Assembly: GCA_036013505.1 (NCBI GenBank)
Contig: CP107851.1
Coordinates: forward strand, 4,287,501 to 4,351,500
Direction of reading: 5' to 3'
DNA: 64,000 bases
DNA from: Streptomyces sp. NBC_00510
Lineage (GTDB): Bacteria > Actinomycetota > Actinomycetes > Streptomycetales > Streptomycetaceae
Part shown: positions 44,208 to 53,177 of the stretch, piece by piece
Position numbering within the stretch: the stretch's first letter is position 1
Layout of the letters: every line of letters starts with the position of its first letter
Position numbers and translations under genes: made by a program
Notes under the pieces: generated by a model
What the model saw: the letters and a program-made list of their open reading frames with translations, nothing else
Told to the model about the DNA's origin: nothing
The model's database searches: none

Positions 44208-44660
44208 AACCCCCGTGGCACCGGCCCTGTGACCCGTTCGGGGGGCATCACCCGTACGGCACGTGACCGCCTACGGACGCCTTCGTTGAATCCGGTGTCC
44301 GTGCCAGCCAGGCGCGGTCACCCCGGGCCAGGGAAGCAAGGACGTCGAACACCACGCGTGGACACCGCTCAGACGCAGCTGGGCGGGGTGCCACCGGAGC
44401 GATGAGGCGCGCCCGCGCGAGTGGAAGCAATGCGGCCGCGCCGTGGGACCTCGCTCCGGTGATCCAGTGACCGGACAGCAGGGGACAGCAGCCCGGTCAC
44501 GACTCAAAGTGGCGGTCGGTTCCGGGGACGCCCGGGACCGGCCGCTCTGCGAGGAACACACTACTCATTTCGCGGCACTTGAGCAGGTATCCGACCCTCG
44601 ATCGAGTGAGTCGGACCCCGCATCGCGCCCCCGCACGGTCCGGAACCCGTACGGAGCACG
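44208..44660. other. Non-coding region between chorismate mutase and the GMC oxidoreductase gene
   Basis: About 450 bp without a recognisable gene. GTGACCGG (44467-44474) and CCGGTCAC (44493-44500) form a perfect inverted repeat whose loop contains a tandem GACAGCAG. This could be an operator or part of a small RNA. Short open frames on both strands have no recognisable product. Confidence 0.5.
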
Positions 44661-44701
44661 GCCGAGGGGGCCGCGTCCCGGGCGGGTGCGGCCCCCTCGG
44701 C
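44661..44701. terminator. Terminator hairpin downstream of the GMC oxidoreductase gene
   Basis: A perfect 14-bp stem (44661-44674 with 44688-44701) with a 13-nt loop follows the minus-strand operon. Confidence 0.8.
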
Positions 44702-44712
44702 GTCCGGCGGGA

Positions 44713-46482
44713 TCAGGCCTTGGGCGGGACCGGCGGGACGGGCAGCACCGGCAGCCGCAGGGCGCCGAAGGCGTCCGCCGGGACGACCGGGTGCTTGGGC
44801 TCGACCGCGGGGACGCGCCGGTAGGCCTCGCCCTGGGCCGGACGCGGGTCGGCGTCCCCCTTGTTGGGCCACAGGGACATGGCGCGTTCGGCCTGCGCGG
44901 TGATGGTGAGCGAGGGGTTGACCCCCAGGTTGGCGGAGACCGCGGCGCCGTCCACCACGTGGATGCCCGGGTGCCCGAACAGCCGGTGGTACGGGTCGAT
45001 CACGCCGTGCCCGGCGTCCTCGCCGATCACACAGCCGCCCAGGAAGTGGGCGGTGAGCGGGGTGCCCATCAACTCGCCGACGTTGCTGCCCGCGAAGCCG
45101 TTGATCTCCTCGGCCAGCAGGCGCGCGGCCTCGGCGCCCTCGGGGATGAAGGAGGGGTTGGGCGCGCCGTGCCCCTGCCGGGCGGTGAGCAGTCCCTTCC
45201 CCAGGCCCTTGGGCTTGCGGTAGGTGGTCAGCGAGTTGTCCAGGGACTGCATGACCAGGCCGATGATGGTGCGCTCGGACCAGCGGCGGTTGGACAGCGA
45301 CCGCATCAGCAGGACCGGGTGGCGCGCGCAGTGCGCCAGGTAGGCCAGCCCGCGCGGCAGCCGCGTGCCGTGCGGGACCTGCAGGATGGACAGGCCGCCC
45401 ATCGAGTTGGAGCCCTTGCCGTAGCGGACCGGCTCGATGTGGGTGTTCTCGTCGGGGTGGATCGAGGACGTGATGGCCACGCCCCGCGTGAAGTCCACCC
45501 GCTGCTCGCCGGTGCGCCGGCGGTAGCGGCGGCTGTCGGTCTGCGCGCCCACCAGCGCCTCGGAGTTGGTGCGGGTCAGCTCGCCGAGCCGCGCGGACAG
45601 GCCGGGCAGCCGGCCCGCGTCGCGCATGCGGTGCAGCAGCGTCTGGGTGCCGTAGGTGCCGGCGGCGACGACCACGTGCCCGGCACGCAGCACGCGCGGC
45701 TTCGCCTTGCGCCGGCGGTCGGTGGGGACGACGGTGACGTCGTAGCCGCCCTCGGCGTTCTCCGACAGCCCGGTGACGGTGGTCATCGCGTGGATCTCGG
45801 CGCCCGCCTTCTCGGCGAGGTGGAGGTAGTTCTCGTTGAGGGTGTTCTTGGCGCCGTGGCGGCAGCCGGTCATGCACTCCCCGCACTCCGTGCAGGCCCG
45901 CCGGGCGGGGCCGGCGCCGCCGAAGTACGGGTCGGGCACCTCGCCGCCGGGCGTGGCCTTGGCGTCGCCCGAGGCGTCCTGGCCGTCGCCGAAGAACACT
46001 CCGACCGGGGCCATGTGGAAGGAGTCGCCGACGCCCATCCGCTCGGCGGTCGCCTTCAGGTGGACGTCCGAGGGGGTCATGGTCGGGTTGAGCCGCACGC
46101 CGAGCATGCGCTTGGCCTGGTCGTAGTGGGGGGCCAGTTCCTCCTGCCAGTCGGTGATGTGGCCCCACTGGCGGTCCTCGAAGAAGGCCTTCGGCGGGAC
46201 GTAGAGGGTGTTGGCGTAGTTGAGCGAACCGCCGCCGACCCCCGCGCCGGCCAGGATCATGACGTTGTCGAGCAGGTGGATGCGCTGGATCCCGTACAGG
46301 CCGAGCGCCGGGGCCCACAGGTAGTCCTTGATGTGCCAGGAGTTCTTCGGCAGCGACTCCCGGGTCCAGCGGCGGCCGGCCTCCAGGACGCCGACCGTGT
46401 AGCCCTTCTCCGTCAGGCGCAGCGCCGACACGGATCCGCCGAAGCCGGACCCGATCACGATCACGTCGTAGTCGTAGGACAT
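44713..46482 (-). CDS. GMC family FAD oxidoreductase with ferredoxin-like Cys motif
   Basis: This 589-residue flavoprotein starts with the FAD-binding motif DVIVIGSGFGGSVSALRL and ends with the GMC C-terminal region (FLGGCVIGEDAGHGVIDPYH; HVVDGAAVSANLGVNPSLTI). It resembles cholesterol-oxidase-type dehydrogenases. Inserted at 197-207 is a CxxCxxCxxxC motif (CTECGECMTGC), which could bind a [4Fe-4S] cluster. Start at 46482 is preceded by GGAGGGGGAG; an ATG at 46497 overlapping the upstream stop (TGATG) is the alternative. It is cotranscribed with succinate-semialdehyde dehydrogenase. Substrate unknown. Confidence 0.85.
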   Translation of the reverse strand: MSYDYDVIVIGSGFGGSVSALRLTEKGYTVGVLEAGRRWTRESLPKNSWHIKDYLWAPALGLYGIQRIHLLDNVMILAGAGVGGGSLNYANTLYVPPKAFFEDRQWGHITDWQEELAPHYDQAKRMLGVRLNPTMTPSDVHLKATAERMGVGDSFHMAPVGVFFGDGQDASGDAKATPGGEVPDPYFGGAGPARRACTECGECMTGCRHGAKNTLNENYLHLAEKAGAEIHAMTTVTGLSENAEGGYDVTVVPTDRRRKAKPRVLRAGHVVVAAGTYGTQTLLHRMRDAGRLPGLSARLGELTRTNSEALVGAQTDSRRYRRRTGEQRVDFTRGVAITSSIHPDENTHIEPVRYGKGSNSMGGLSILQVPHGTRLPRGLAYLAHCARHPVLLMRSLSNRRWSERTIIGLVMQSLDNSLTTYRKPKGLGKGLLTARQGHGAPNPSFIPEGAEAARLLAEEINGFAGSNVGELMGTPLTAHFLGGCVIGEDAGHGVIDPYHRLFGHPGIHVVDGAAVSANLGVNPSLTITAQAERAMSLWPNKGDADPRPAQGEAYRRVPAVEPKHPVVPADAFGALRLPVLPVPPVPPKA

Positions 46483-46496
46483 CCGCTCCCCCTCCA

Positions 46497-48098
46497 TCAG
46501 CGGAGCCTCAGCGCCTTCATCACCCGGAGGCTGCGGCTCATGAAGGCCGCGTACGCCGCGTCGTCCATGCCCAGCGACGGGGCCATCGGCAGCAGGCGCT
46601 GCGTCGCCACCGTCTGCGCCTCGGTGTACTTGAGGATGCCCTCGGAGCCGTGCCTGCGGCCGAGCCCGGAGTCCTTCATGCCGCCCATCGGTGACTGCAC
46701 GCTGCCGTACGCCGGCGCGTAGCCCTCGTTGACGTTGACGGTGCCGCTGCGCAGACGCGCGGCGATGCGGGCGCCGCGGCGTGTGTCCTTGGTCCAGACG
46801 CTGGAATTGAGGCCGTACGGCGTCGCGTTGGCGCGCTCGACCGCCTCGTCCTCGTCGGTGAAGCGGTACACGGACACCACCGGGCCGAAGGTCTCCTCCG
46901 CGCACACGGCCATCGGCGGCTCGACGCCGTCCAGGACGGTCGGCTCGAAGAAGTACGGGCCGACGTCGGGCCGGGCCCTGCCGCCGGTGAGGACGGTGGC
47001 GCCCTTGGCGACGGCCTCCTCCACGTGCCGGGTGACGGTCTCCAGCTGGCGCTCGCCGGCCAGCGACCCCATCCCGGCGCCGTAGGCGAGGGCGGTGCCG
47101 AGCTTGAGGGCCCCGGCGCGCGCGGTGAAGCGCTCCAGGAAGGCGTCGGCGACGGACGCGTGGACGAAGAGCCGCTCGATGGAGATGCACAGCTGGCCCG
47201 CCGAGGAGAAGCAGGCGCGGACCGCGCCCTCGGCCGCCTTGTCGAGGTCGGCGTCCTCCAGCACCAGCAGGGCGTTCTTGCCGCCGAGTTCGAGGGAGGC
47301 GCCGATCAGGCGGGCCGCGGCACGCGTGGCCACGTCCCGGCCGGTACGGGTGGAGCCGGTGAAGGACACGTAGTCGGCGTGCTCCACGACCGCCGGGCCG
47401 ACGACCGGGCCCTCGCCGATGACGACCTGCCAGACGTCGGCGGGCAGTCCGGCCTCGATCAGCTGCTCGCGCGCCCACAGGGCGGTCAGCGCGGTCTCGG
47501 TGTCGGGCTTCATCACCACGGCGTTCCCGGCGGCGAAGGCGGGCAGCGCGTCGCCGATGGAGAGTTCCAGGGGGTAGTTCCACGGCGCGATCTGGCCGAC
47601 GACACCGCGCGGGTGCCGCAGCTCCCGCACCTTGGTGAGGGCCGGGATGGCGCCGGTGTGCCGCTTGGGCCTCAGGTACGACGGGGCCTTGACGCCGTAG
47701 TGCCGCGCGGCGACGGCGACCGCGAGCACCTCCTCGTGCGCGTGCAGCCGCGTCTTGCCGGTCTCCAGCTGGATCAGGTCCAGCACCTCGGACTGGCGGG
47801 CCAGTACGAGGTCGTGGAAGCGCAGCAGCACCGCGGCGCGGCGGCGCACCGGCGTCGCCGCCCACGCCTTCTGCGCCTCCCGCGCCCGCTCGTAGGCCGT
47901 CGCCACGTCCTCCGGCGTCGACTCGGGGAGCTCCGCCAGCTTCTCGCCGGTCAGCGGCGTGTGGTTCACGGTCCGGCCGCTGCCGGCGACGCCCCGCGTC
48001 AGCCGCGCCACGAGGTCCGGTGTCACCACGTCCGCGGCGGTCCTGGTGCCGGAGGGGGCGACCGGATTGCCGTTACCGGCAGTAGGAGAGTCCGTCAT
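46497..48098 (-). CDS. Succinate-semialdehyde dehydrogenase (NADP+)
   Basis: This 533-residue aldehyde dehydrogenase has the catalytic Glu in LIGASLELGGKNALL, catalytic Cys in FSSAGQLCISIERL, and VSFTGSTRTGR for NAD(P). It belongs to the GabD2-like succinic-semialdehyde group, and oxidises the aldehyde to succinate in 4-aminobutyrate or related catabolism. It is the first gene of a two-gene operon with the GMC oxidoreductase. The upstream region carries a sigma-70-like promoter candidate. Another aldehyde substrate cannot be excluded. Confidence 0.88.
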   Translation of the reverse strand: MTDSPTAGNGNPVAPSGTRTAADVVTPDLVARLTRGVAGSGRTVNHTPLTGEKLAELPESTPEDVATAYERAREAQKAWAATPVRRRAAVLLRFHDLVLARQSEVLDLIQLETGKTRLHAHEEVLAVAVAARHYGVKAPSYLRPKRHTGAIPALTKVRELRHPRGVVGQIAPWNYPLELSIGDALPAFAAGNAVVMKPDTETALTALWAREQLIEAGLPADVWQVVIGEGPVVGPAVVEHADYVSFTGSTRTGRDVATRAAARLIGASLELGGKNALLVLEDADLDKAAEGAVRACFSSAGQLCISIERLFVHASVADAFLERFTARAGALKLGTALAYGAGMGSLAGERQLETVTRHVEEAVAKGATVLTGGRARPDVGPYFFEPTVLDGVEPPMAVCAEETFGPVVSVYRFTDEDEAVERANATPYGLNSSVWTKDTRRGARIAARLRSGTVNVNEGYAPAYGSVQSPMGGMKDSGLGRRHGSEGILKYTEAQTVATQRLLPMAPSLGMDDAAYAAFMSRSLRVMKALRLR

Positions 48099-48128
48099 GG
48101 CGGGAGCGTACGACGGGGTGACACCGCG

Positions 48129-48158
48129 TGCATACCCGTCAGTAGCCAGTTTTCACAA
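48129..48158 (-). promoter_or_regulatory. Candidate promoter for the dehydrogenase-GMC operon
   Basis: On the minus strand TTGTGA (48153-48158) and TATGCA (48129-48134) are 18 nt apart, upstream of the ATG at 48098, in a locally AT-rich stretch. Confidence 0.4.
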
Positions 48159-48162
48159 TTAC

Positions 48163-48178
48163 GCCAGCAAAAGCTGGC
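48163..48178 (-). terminator. Short hairpin after the first kinase-like gene
   Basis: GCCAGC and GCTGGC form a 6-bp stem with an AAAA loop about 45 nt past the stop of the kinase gene at 48221, on the minus strand. Confidence 0.4.
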
Positions 48179-48220
48179 AGGAACGCCGCGACCCGTCCCC
48201 GGCCCCTCCGTGCCGGGACG

Positions 48221-49738
48221 TCATCCGGTGCGGAAGGTGACGCGGGCGGTGTCGAAGTAGTCCCGTCCCCGCTCGGCCAGCTGCAGGGGCGAGGAGACCC
48301 ACAGGTCGTACTGGCGGCCGCCCTCCTCCCAGCACAGGTCGAAGGTGCGGCGCGGCTCGCCGAGCGTGAAGCCGTCCCAGGTGAACTGCCACAGCGCGGC
48401 CGGGTGCCCGTTCTGCGTGGTGGGGGTGACGAAGCCGTCCCGGTAGCCCCGGTACGCCGCCGGGCCGGAGGCGTCCTGGGCCCGCATGACCGCCTCGGGG
48501 CCGCGGGCGTCCGGCGGCTGGCTGCGGATGCCGACGCGGAACTCCTCGCCGGCGGAGTAGTAGAAGATCCGCGGCGGTTCCGGGGAGCGCCGGAAGCCCT
48601 CCGGCAGGGCGAGCGAGAAACCGGCGGGGTCGTCGACCGTGCGGAAGCCCGCGGGGAGCTCCGAGGCGGACGGCGCCGGGGAGGCCGGTGTGGACGAGGC
48701 GGACGGGGTGGCGTGCGTGGCCTTGCCGCTGGTGGCGACGGTGCGGACCGGGGAGGCGCCACCCCCCGGGGATCCCCCGTCCGGCAGCAGGGACGCCGCC
48801 GCGACACCGGCCCCCGCCAGCACCGCCACGCCCAGCGCGGCCGCGAGCGGGGCCCGTCTGCGCCGGGCCCGCGGAAGCGGCGCGTCCTGCCGCTCCGCCT
48901 CCGGGACGGGCGCCGGCGCGGGCACCGCGGTGGGCGGCACACCGGTCTCGGCGTAGGCGGCGAGCAGGGTCTCGGTCTCCTCCGCGGTCGGCCGCCGCCC
49001 GGGCTCGCGGCGCAGCAGCGCCTCGACCACCGGCAGCAGCGGCCCGGTCCGCTCCGGCGGCCGGATCTCGTCGAAGACGACGGCGTGCAGCACCTCCCCC
49101 AGCGAGTCACGGCGGAACGGCGACCGCCCGACGACGGCCGCGCACAGCAGGACGCCCACCGACCACAGGTCCGAGGCGGGCCCGGCGGCCTGCCCGGACA
49201 TGCGCTCGGGGGCGGTGTACTCGGGAGAGCCCACGAAGTCCCCGGCCTTGGTCAGCGTGGTCGCGCCCGCCACCCGCGCGATGCCGAAGTCGGTCAGCAC
49301 GACCCGCCCGGTGCCGTGCTCGACGAGGACGTTGCCGGGCTTGATGTCGCGGTGGAGGACCCCGCGCTCGTGCGCCGCCCGCAGCGCGCCGGTGACGGCG
49401 GCGCCGACACGGGCGGCCTCGCGCGGTGCCAACGGGCCGTCCTGGGCGAGGACTTCGGCCAGCGAGCGGCCGTCGACGAGTTCCATGACGATCCAGGGGC
49501 GGCCGTCCTCCTCGACCACGTCGAACAGGACGATCACGTGGGGATGCCGTATCTGCGCGACCGTGCGGGCCTCCCGCAGGGCGCGGTCCTCCTCGCCCTC
49601 GGCGTGCAACTCCTTGACCGCCACCCGGCGGCCCAGCAGTTCGTCGTCGGCCCGCCACACCGTGCCCATGCCGCCGCGCCCGAGCCGCCCCGTGATCCGG
49701 TAGCGCCCGGCGACCAGCCGCCCCCCGTCGCCCGTCAT
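48221..49738 (-). CDS. Membrane Ser/Thr protein kinase, cluster copy 1
   Basis: This 505-residue Hanks-type kinase has an intact catalytic domain (about 10-265): Gly loop GRLGRGGMGTVW, Lys in VAVKEL, HRDIKPGNV, DFGIARV and the APE segment. A membrane helix (PLAAALGVAVLAGAGVAAASL) precedes a short linker and an extracellular domain opening FRTVDDPAGFSLALPEGFR, shared with the other four. It is the most downstream of five tandem kinases homologous to the S. coelicolor SCO4775-SCO4779 group (including PkaD and PkaI), which is linked to the spore-wall synthesis complex. Substrates are not deducible here. Confidence 0.9.
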   Translation of the reverse strand: MTGDGGRLVAGRYRITGRLGRGGMGTVWRADDELLGRRVAVKELHAEGEEDRALREARTVAQIRHPHVIVLFDVVEEDGRPWIVMELVDGRSLAEVLAQDGPLAPREAARVGAAVTGALRAAHERGVLHRDIKPGNVLVEHGTGRVVLTDFGIARVAGATTLTKAGDFVGSPEYTAPERMSGQAAGPASDLWSVGVLLCAAVVGRSPFRRDSLGEVLHAVVFDEIRPPERTGPLLPVVEALLRREPGRRPTAEETETLLAAYAETGVPPTAVPAPAPVPEAERQDAPLPRARRRRAPLAAALGVAVLAGAGVAAASLLPDGGSPGGGASPVRTVATSGKATHATPSASSTPASPAPSASELPAGFRTVDDPAGFSLALPEGFRRSPEPPRIFYYSAGEEFRVGIRSQPPDARGPEAVMRAQDASGPAAYRGYRDGFVTPTTQNGHPAALWQFTWDGFTLGEPRRTFDLCWEEGGRQYDLWVSSPLQLAERGRDYFDTARVTFRTG

Positions 49739-49758
49739 GGGGCCATGATGCCGCACCG

Positions 49759-51153
49759 TCAGTTCCCCGGCTCCGGTCGCCAGGTCCGCAGCGCCACCTG
49801 GAACCCGGCGGAGGCGGCGGCCCAGTCGCCGGCCGGCGCCCCCATGTAGATGGCGTACTCGCTGCCGTCGGCCGCGACGTACGCCTGGTCGACGGCGCGG
49901 CGCGGGCCCGGGTGCTCCTTGGAGTCGGTCCAGCTGAACTCCCACAGGCAGCCGTCGCCGCCCCGGAAGGTGTTCTGGTGCAGCCGCACCCGGGTGTAGT
50001 CGGGCAGCGCCCGGACGCTCTTCTCCAGTTCGAGCAGGTGCATGTACGGATTGAGCCCCGGCGCCGCGCGGCCGACACCGATGCGCAGCCGGTGCGCGCC
50101 GTCGTCGGGCGTGTAGTCGATCTGGTCGCCGTCCAGTTGCCGCTTCCAGCCGCGCGGCACGGCCAGGCTGAACCCCGCCGGGTCGTGGACCCGCACGTAG
50201 CCGGCCGGGACCCCGGTGCCGTCGCCGTGCCCCTTCACCACCGCCAGGACGGCTCCGGTGCCCGCGAGCAGCGCCACCGCGACCGCGGCCGCCACGAGGG
50301 CGGTGCGCCGCCCGCCGGGGCGGCGGCGCCGGGGACCATCCGCCGCGATGGCCGCGAGGGTGGTCGCCAACCGCCCGGCCTCCGGCCGCGCGGCCGGCTC
50401 CTTCGCGAGCAGCGCCGCGATCACCGGGCGCAGCGGACCGGCCGCCCGGGGTTCGGGCAGGTCCTCGTACACCACGGCCTGCAGCGTGCCGATCGGCGAG
50501 GTGCGGCGGAACGGCGAGCGTCCCTCGACCGCCGCGTAGAGCGTGGCGCCCAGCGACCACAGGTCGGACTCCGGCCCGGGACGGCCGCCGCGGGCCCGTT
50601 CGGGCGCCAGGTAGTCGACGGAGCCGACGAGTTCGCCGGTCCGGGTGATCGCCGAGTCGCCCTCGACGACGGCGATGCCGAAGTCCGTCAGCAGGACCCG
50701 GCCGTCGCGGGCGAGCAGCACGTTGGCCGGCTTCACGTCCCGGTGGAGCACCCCCGCGGCGTGCGCCGCGCGCAGCGCCTCCAGCACGGCGGCGGCCACG
50801 GCGGCCGCCCGCCGCGGAGGCAGCGGGCCGTCCCGCCGCACCACCTCGTCCAGGGAACGGCCGTCGACCAGTTCCATGACGATCCAGGGCCGGCCGTCCT
50901 GTTCCACGACGTCGTGGACGGTCACCACGTTGGGGTGGTTGATCCGGGCCGCGGCGCGGGCCTCCTGCTTCATGCGCTCCTGGAGCACGGCGCGGTCGTC
51001 CTCGGCGAGGTGGGCGCCGAGCGTCAGCTCCTTGACGGCGACGGTGCGCCGCAGCACGACGTCCTGGGCCTCCCACACCCGCCCCATGCCGCCGCGGCCG
51101 ATGACGTCGCCGAGCCGGTACCGTCCGGCCAGCACGCTTCCGCTCCCGCTCAC
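49759..51153 (-). CDS. Membrane Ser/Thr protein kinase, cluster copy 2
   Basis: This 464-residue kinase has an intact domain: DVIGRGGMGRVW, VAVKEL, HRDVKPANV, DFGIAVV and APERAR. A membrane helix (TALVAAAVAVALLAGTGAVLAV) is followed directly by the extracellular domain with VRVHDPAGFSLAVPRGWKR. GTG at 51153 (MSGSGSVLAGRYRL) is chosen by comparison with its neighbours. It has the shortest linker of the five. It lies 20 bp upstream of copy 1 and is probably cotranscribed. Confidence 0.9.
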   Translation of the reverse strand: MSGSGSVLAGRYRLGDVIGRGGMGRVWEAQDVVLRRTVAVKELTLGAHLAEDDRAVLQERMKQEARAAARINHPNVVTVHDVVEQDGRPWIVMELVDGRSLDEVVRRDGPLPPRRAAAVAAAVLEALRAAHAAGVLHRDVKPANVLLARDGRVLLTDFGIAVVEGDSAITRTGELVGSVDYLAPERARGGRPGPESDLWSLGATLYAAVEGRSPFRRTSPIGTLQAVVYEDLPEPRAAGPLRPVIAALLAKEPAARPEAGRLATTLAAIAADGPRRRRPGGRRTALVAAAVAVALLAGTGAVLAVVKGHGDGTGVPAGYVRVHDPAGFSLAVPRGWKRQLDGDQIDYTPDDGAHRLRIGVGRAAPGLNPYMHLLELEKSVRALPDYTRVRLHQNTFRGGDGCLWEFSWTDSKEHPGPRRAVDQAYVAADGSEYAIYMGAPAGDWAAASAGFQVALRTWRPEPGN

Positions 51154-51218
51154 TCCCCTGCCCCCACGGCTTCTGCGACGCGCGCCGCAGCCGCGCGGTT
51201 CCGGTCCGGGCGCCGCCC

Positions 51219-53096
51219 TCAGGTGGTGCGGTAGGTCTCCGCGGCCTTCTCGAAGTACCGCTTGACGTCGGCGCGCCGGCCGTCCGGCCCGATGACCAGG
51301 ACGACGTGGTACCTGCCGTCGCGGATCATCACCAGGTTGCGCGCGAACAGCTGCCGCCCGGAGCCGTCGCTCCAGCTGAACTCCCCTTCGGCGGCGGCGA
51401 TCCCACCCATGTCGAGGCGGCGCAGGCCGGAGGCCGAGGACCACCCGGAGGCGCGGAAGCCCGCCAGCTCCGGCTCGTCGTTCTGGTAGACGATCGGGTC
51501 GCCGCCCTTGTCGGCGACGGAGTCGCGGCCGGGTACGACGAGCAGCTGGTAGTCGCCGCCGGTGTAGCGGACCTGCCCGTCGGCGTTCTTCCCCGTGCGC
51601 TGCCAGCCGTTGGGGACGGCGAGGCTGAAGCCGGCCGGGTCGGTGCGCAGCCGGAAGTCGCCGCCGAGGCCGGTGGTGGTGGCGGCGTCCGCGGGGGCGG
51701 ACCGCGTGGGCGGCGGGGCGCTCGTGGCGGGGGCCGTGCTCCGCGGGGCCTTCGTGCCCGGCGGCTTGGTCGTCTGCGGCCGCTCGTCGCCGCCGGGCAC
51801 CTGCGCGGGCAGGGTCCGCGTGGCGCCGGCCGCGCCCTGGTCGTCCATGGCCCCGCCGCGCGGCATGAAGAGCACCGCGTACAGCACGGCGGCGACCATC
51901 AGGAGCAGCACCAGACCGACCAGGGTGACCCCGAGGCTGCGCGGACCGCGTGCCGTCCCCTGCCGCCGCTCCTTGGTGCGCTTGTGGCGCCCGTGGGCGG
52001 GATGGGCGGGTACGGGGTCGGCGGCGGCCTTGCGGCGCCGCACCAGTTCGCCGCGGCGCCGTACGACCGGCAGCTTGTGCGGATCGTCGGCGGGCACGGG
52101 CACCGTGCTCAGCCCCACGTCCGGCTCGGGCGCGGACCGGACGAGCGAGCGCAGCCAGCCGCGCAGCTCCTCCGCGTCGGGCCGCTCCTCGGGATCCTGG
52201 CGGAGCAGGGACTCCACGACGGGCCGCAGCGGGCCGCACTCCTCGGCGTACGCGGGCGGCTCGGCGATGACCAGCTGGACCAGTTCCGCCGTGCTCTCCT
52301 CCGGGAACGGCGGATGCCCCTGGACGCTGCGGAACAGCAGGGACCCCAGCGCCCACAGGTCGGCGGCCGGACCGACCGGCGGGGCGAGCTGCCAGTTCTC
52401 GTGGACCTCGGTGGCCTGCTCCGGGGCCCACCGCTCGGTGACCGGGCCGACCACGGTGAGCCGGGCCTGCCGGGCGCGCTCCAGCTCCAGCGCGGAGTGC
52501 GGGCCGTCCCAGCTGCCGCCGGGCGCCTCACCGCCCCCGACCATGGCGGGCACCGGCACCGGGTTGTACCCGCACAGCGCCTCCTGGGCGGCGCCCACGG
52601 CCAGGCCCGAGAGCATCGCCCGGCCGTCGTCGCAGACCAGCACGGTCCCGCCGGTGACATTGCGGTGCACCCAGCCCTGCGTGTGCAGCACGCGCAGGGC
52701 GGTCAGCACGTCGGAGGCCACCTCGGCGGCGCGGTACGGGCTGAGCCGCTTGTCGGCGAGGACCGCGGCCAGCGGGCGGGCGGCGACCAGCTCGCTCACT
52801 ATCCACACGCTGCCGCCCTCGACGAAGATGTCGAAGACCTGCACCAGCCGGGGGTGATCGGGTATCGCGGCCGCGGCCCGCGCCGCCTCCAGGGCCCGGC
52901 GGGCGGTGTCCCTGCCGTCACCGTGCTGGGGATCGGGCTCGGCGCTGACGACCTCGGGGAGCAGGACCTGGCGTATCAGCACCTCCTGGTTGCTGAAGGT
53001 GTCCCAGGCCCGGGTCTCCACCAGTTCGAACTCGTCGGCGGGCGGCCGCGGCAGGCGGTAGCGGTCGGCCAGTACGCGTCCCGCGTAGTCGTCCAC
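51219..53096 (-). CDS. Ser/Thr pseudokinase, cluster copy 3
   Basis: This 625-residue protein keeps the kinase fold but not the catalytic residues. There is no glycine loop after DRYRL. The strand-3 Lys is missing (EVLIRQV instead of VAVK). The catalytic loop reads HRNVTGGT (His144-Arg145-Asn146) instead of HRDxKxxN. DFG is replaced by SGL (163-165). RWAPEQ is retained. A membrane helix lies at about 388-411, and the extracellular domain contains LRTDPAGFSLAVPNGWQ. GTG at 53096 has GGGGAGG upstream. It is likely an allosteric partner or scaffold for the active kinases. Confidence 0.88.
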   Translation of the reverse strand: MDDYAGRVLADRYRLPRPPADEFELVETRAWDTFSNQEVLIRQVLLPEVVSAEPDPQHGDGRDTARRALEAARAAAAIPDHPRLVQVFDIFVEGGSVWIVSELVAARPLAAVLADKRLSPYRAAEVASDVLTALRVLHTQGWVHRNVTGGTVLVCDDGRAMLSGLAVGAAQEALCGYNPVPVPAMVGGGEAPGGSWDGPHSALELERARQARLTVVGPVTERWAPEQATEVHENWQLAPPVGPAADLWALGSLLFRSVQGHPPFPEESTAELVQLVIAEPPAYAEECGPLRPVVESLLRQDPEERPDAEELRGWLRSLVRSAPEPDVGLSTVPVPADDPHKLPVVRRRGELVRRRKAAADPVPAHPAHGRHKRTKERRQGTARGPRSLGVTLVGLVLLLMVAAVLYAVLFMPRGGAMDDQGAAGATRTLPAQVPGGDERPQTTKPPGTKAPRSTAPATSAPPPTRSAPADAATTTGLGGDFRLRTDPAGFSLAVPNGWQRTGKNADGQVRYTGGDYQLLVVPGRDSVADKGGDPIVYQNDEPELAGFRASGWSSASGLRRLDMGGIAAAEGEFSWSDGSGRQLFARNLVMIRDGRYHVVLVIGPDGRRADVKRYFEKAAETYRTT

Positions 53097-53177
53097 GACG
53101 CCTCCCCAAAGCGTCAGATCCGATCCGTTCTGGATGCGGACAGTCCGCAATGACTCACGATACGTGCTCGAGCGGCG

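Noticed and set aside
44271..44561. 96-codon minus-strand open frame in the gap after chorismate mutase
   Set aside because: Composition is like random high-GC sequence and it has no known domain.
46483..47865. Fusion of the GMC oxidoreductase to a long upstream extension
   Set aside because: The extension is an out-of-frame shadow of the aldehyde dehydrogenase gene and shows no domain of its own.
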